From contig MU008161.1 of assembly GCA_010909165.1 (NCBI GenBank), positions 124,001-188,000 on the forward strand: 64,000 bases of DNA. Direction: 5' to 3'. The notes beneath the pieces were generated by a model. That model was given only the letters and a program-made list of their open reading frames with translations, had not been told where the DNA came from and did not search any database. How positions within the stretch are numbered: the first letter of the stretch is position 1; every line of letters starts with the position of its first letter. The position numbers and the translations under genes are program-made. Of this stretch, positions 63,446 to 64,000 are shown piece by piece. This stretch comes from Anthoceros angustus (Eukaryota > Streptophyta > Anthocerotopsida > Anthocerotales > Anthocerotaceae).

Positions 63446-64000
63446 GGTAGGTATCCTCCGCCATCCTCTTCCTCCTCCTCGTGGCGAGCATGTGCACCTT
63501 GGCCACATGACAGTTGGACTTGTGTGGCTGGCTGGCCACAAGTGGAACAAAAGCAGGTTAGCCCGAGCCTTTGGATGCGCTCTCCTCTTCTCATGCTCCT
63601 TCACGCGTGAGGTGAAACTTCTCGAATTTGCTCATCATTTCCTCCATCTTCATTTCTTCTTTGTTGCACCTTCTTGACTTCAGCCTCCTTCTTGACTTGT
63701 TCCACTTCCTTCTTGGCACTAGCAACCTCTTGTTTAGCCCTGGCCAGCTCCCTTGATCCTCGAGCCTCTGGTTTCTTCTTAGCGATGTCAACCTTCTTCT
63801 TCTTCTTGCGTCTCTTGGCTGACTCGTCTTCCGAGGATTCTTCCTCCATGGTGCCATCCTCCGAGGAAGAGTCCTCCGAGTCTGAGTCTTGAGAGGAGTC
63901 ACTCTCCTCCGAAGATTCTTCCTCCGACGACGAAGATCCCTTGTTCTTCTTCCCTCGCTTGGACTTCTTCTTCTTGCTCTTTTCCTTCTTGTGCTTCTTC

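Larger units (their letters stand above)
61954..63990 (-). pseudogene. gypsy gag region, degenerate, runs to window end
   Basis: At the right the minus strand codes a Ser/Glu/Lys-rich leader with a Lys/Glu coiled coil (ARAKQEVASAKKEVEQVKKE, about 63740-63680). Near 63555-63500 CSTCGQPATQVQLSCGQGAH resembles a zinc knuckle. The part at 62199-61954 reads TLQAIMDQQFAITFGQLLKD. The middle is duplicated (62400-63445). The start lies beyond the window. Confidence 0.6.

Overview
The window looks like nuclear DNA of a land plant, and is mostly transposable elements. The plant assignment rests on four things: a plant-type subtilase with a PA domain, a plastid-type malonyl-CoA:ACP transacylase with an N-terminal extension resembling a transit peptide, a PPR-repeat pseudogene, and plant LTR retrotransposons primed by tRNA-iMet and apparently tRNA-Asp. 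The short introns (roughly 60-200 bp) of the one intron-rich gene, and a Ty3/gypsy fragment whose integrase is followed by a PHD finger, would fit an early-diverging lineage such as a lycophyte. That narrower placement is inference only.

Layout. From 0 to 16.6 kb lies a subtilase gene (PA domain at about 190-455, SSxxPN region near 600, C-terminal domain at 9.15-9.9 kb) broken up by a chromovirus-like gypsy element (831-6442), a CACTA-type terminus (to 7217), an inverted truncated copia copy (to 9140) and a forward copia element (9900-15628) with a perfect 5-bp target duplication. A TIR element sits inside the forward copia. From 15.6 to 16.7 kb a tandem segmental duplication repeats the convergent junction between the subtilase 3' end and the Rab3GAP 3' end. 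From 16.67 to 26.4 kb is the functional gene island: Rab3GAP catalytic subunit (minus, many exons), NAA38/LSMD1 (plus), plastid malonyl-CoA:ACP transacylase (minus, uninterrupted) and 20S proteasome alpha-4/PAC1 (plus, uninterrupted). From 26.6 to 32.6 kb there is gene debris: a PPR pseudogene, a duplicated MCAT 5' end, a glyoxylate-reductase-like pseudogene, unassigned ORFs, a foldback element and a repeated 66-bp hairpin element.

From 32.63 to 42.04 kb is a head-to-tail array of five about 1.5-1.7 kb LTRs separated by four tiny (about 0.38 kb) internal regions, each beginning with a tRNA-Asp-like primer site and ending in a purine tract. I read it as a multimer of a non-autonomous LTR retrotransposon; each LTR carries a 27-bp-type minisatellite upstream of its TATA box. 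From 42.2 to 50.8 kb are fragments of copia and gypsy elements on both strands, including the PHD-finger integrase fragment. From 50.8 to 57.9 kb is a largely unassigned degenerate region with a relic that looks like a beta-class N4/N6 DNA methyltransferase on the minus strand. From 57.9 to 64 kb is a minus-strand gypsy element (gag, protease, integrase, no RT) decorated with many GTTGCTA/TAGCAAC palindromes.

How the genes relate: the four intact genes are housekeeping functions (Rab GTPase regulation, N-terminal acetylation, fatty-acid initiation, proteolysis) with no sign of acting as one pathway. Rab3GAP and NAA38 are divergent across about 350 bp and could share a promoter region. No rRNA, tRNA or CRISPR locus could be supported. 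Exon limits and TE boundaries are read by eye unless an exact repeat, TSD or stop codon is cited.
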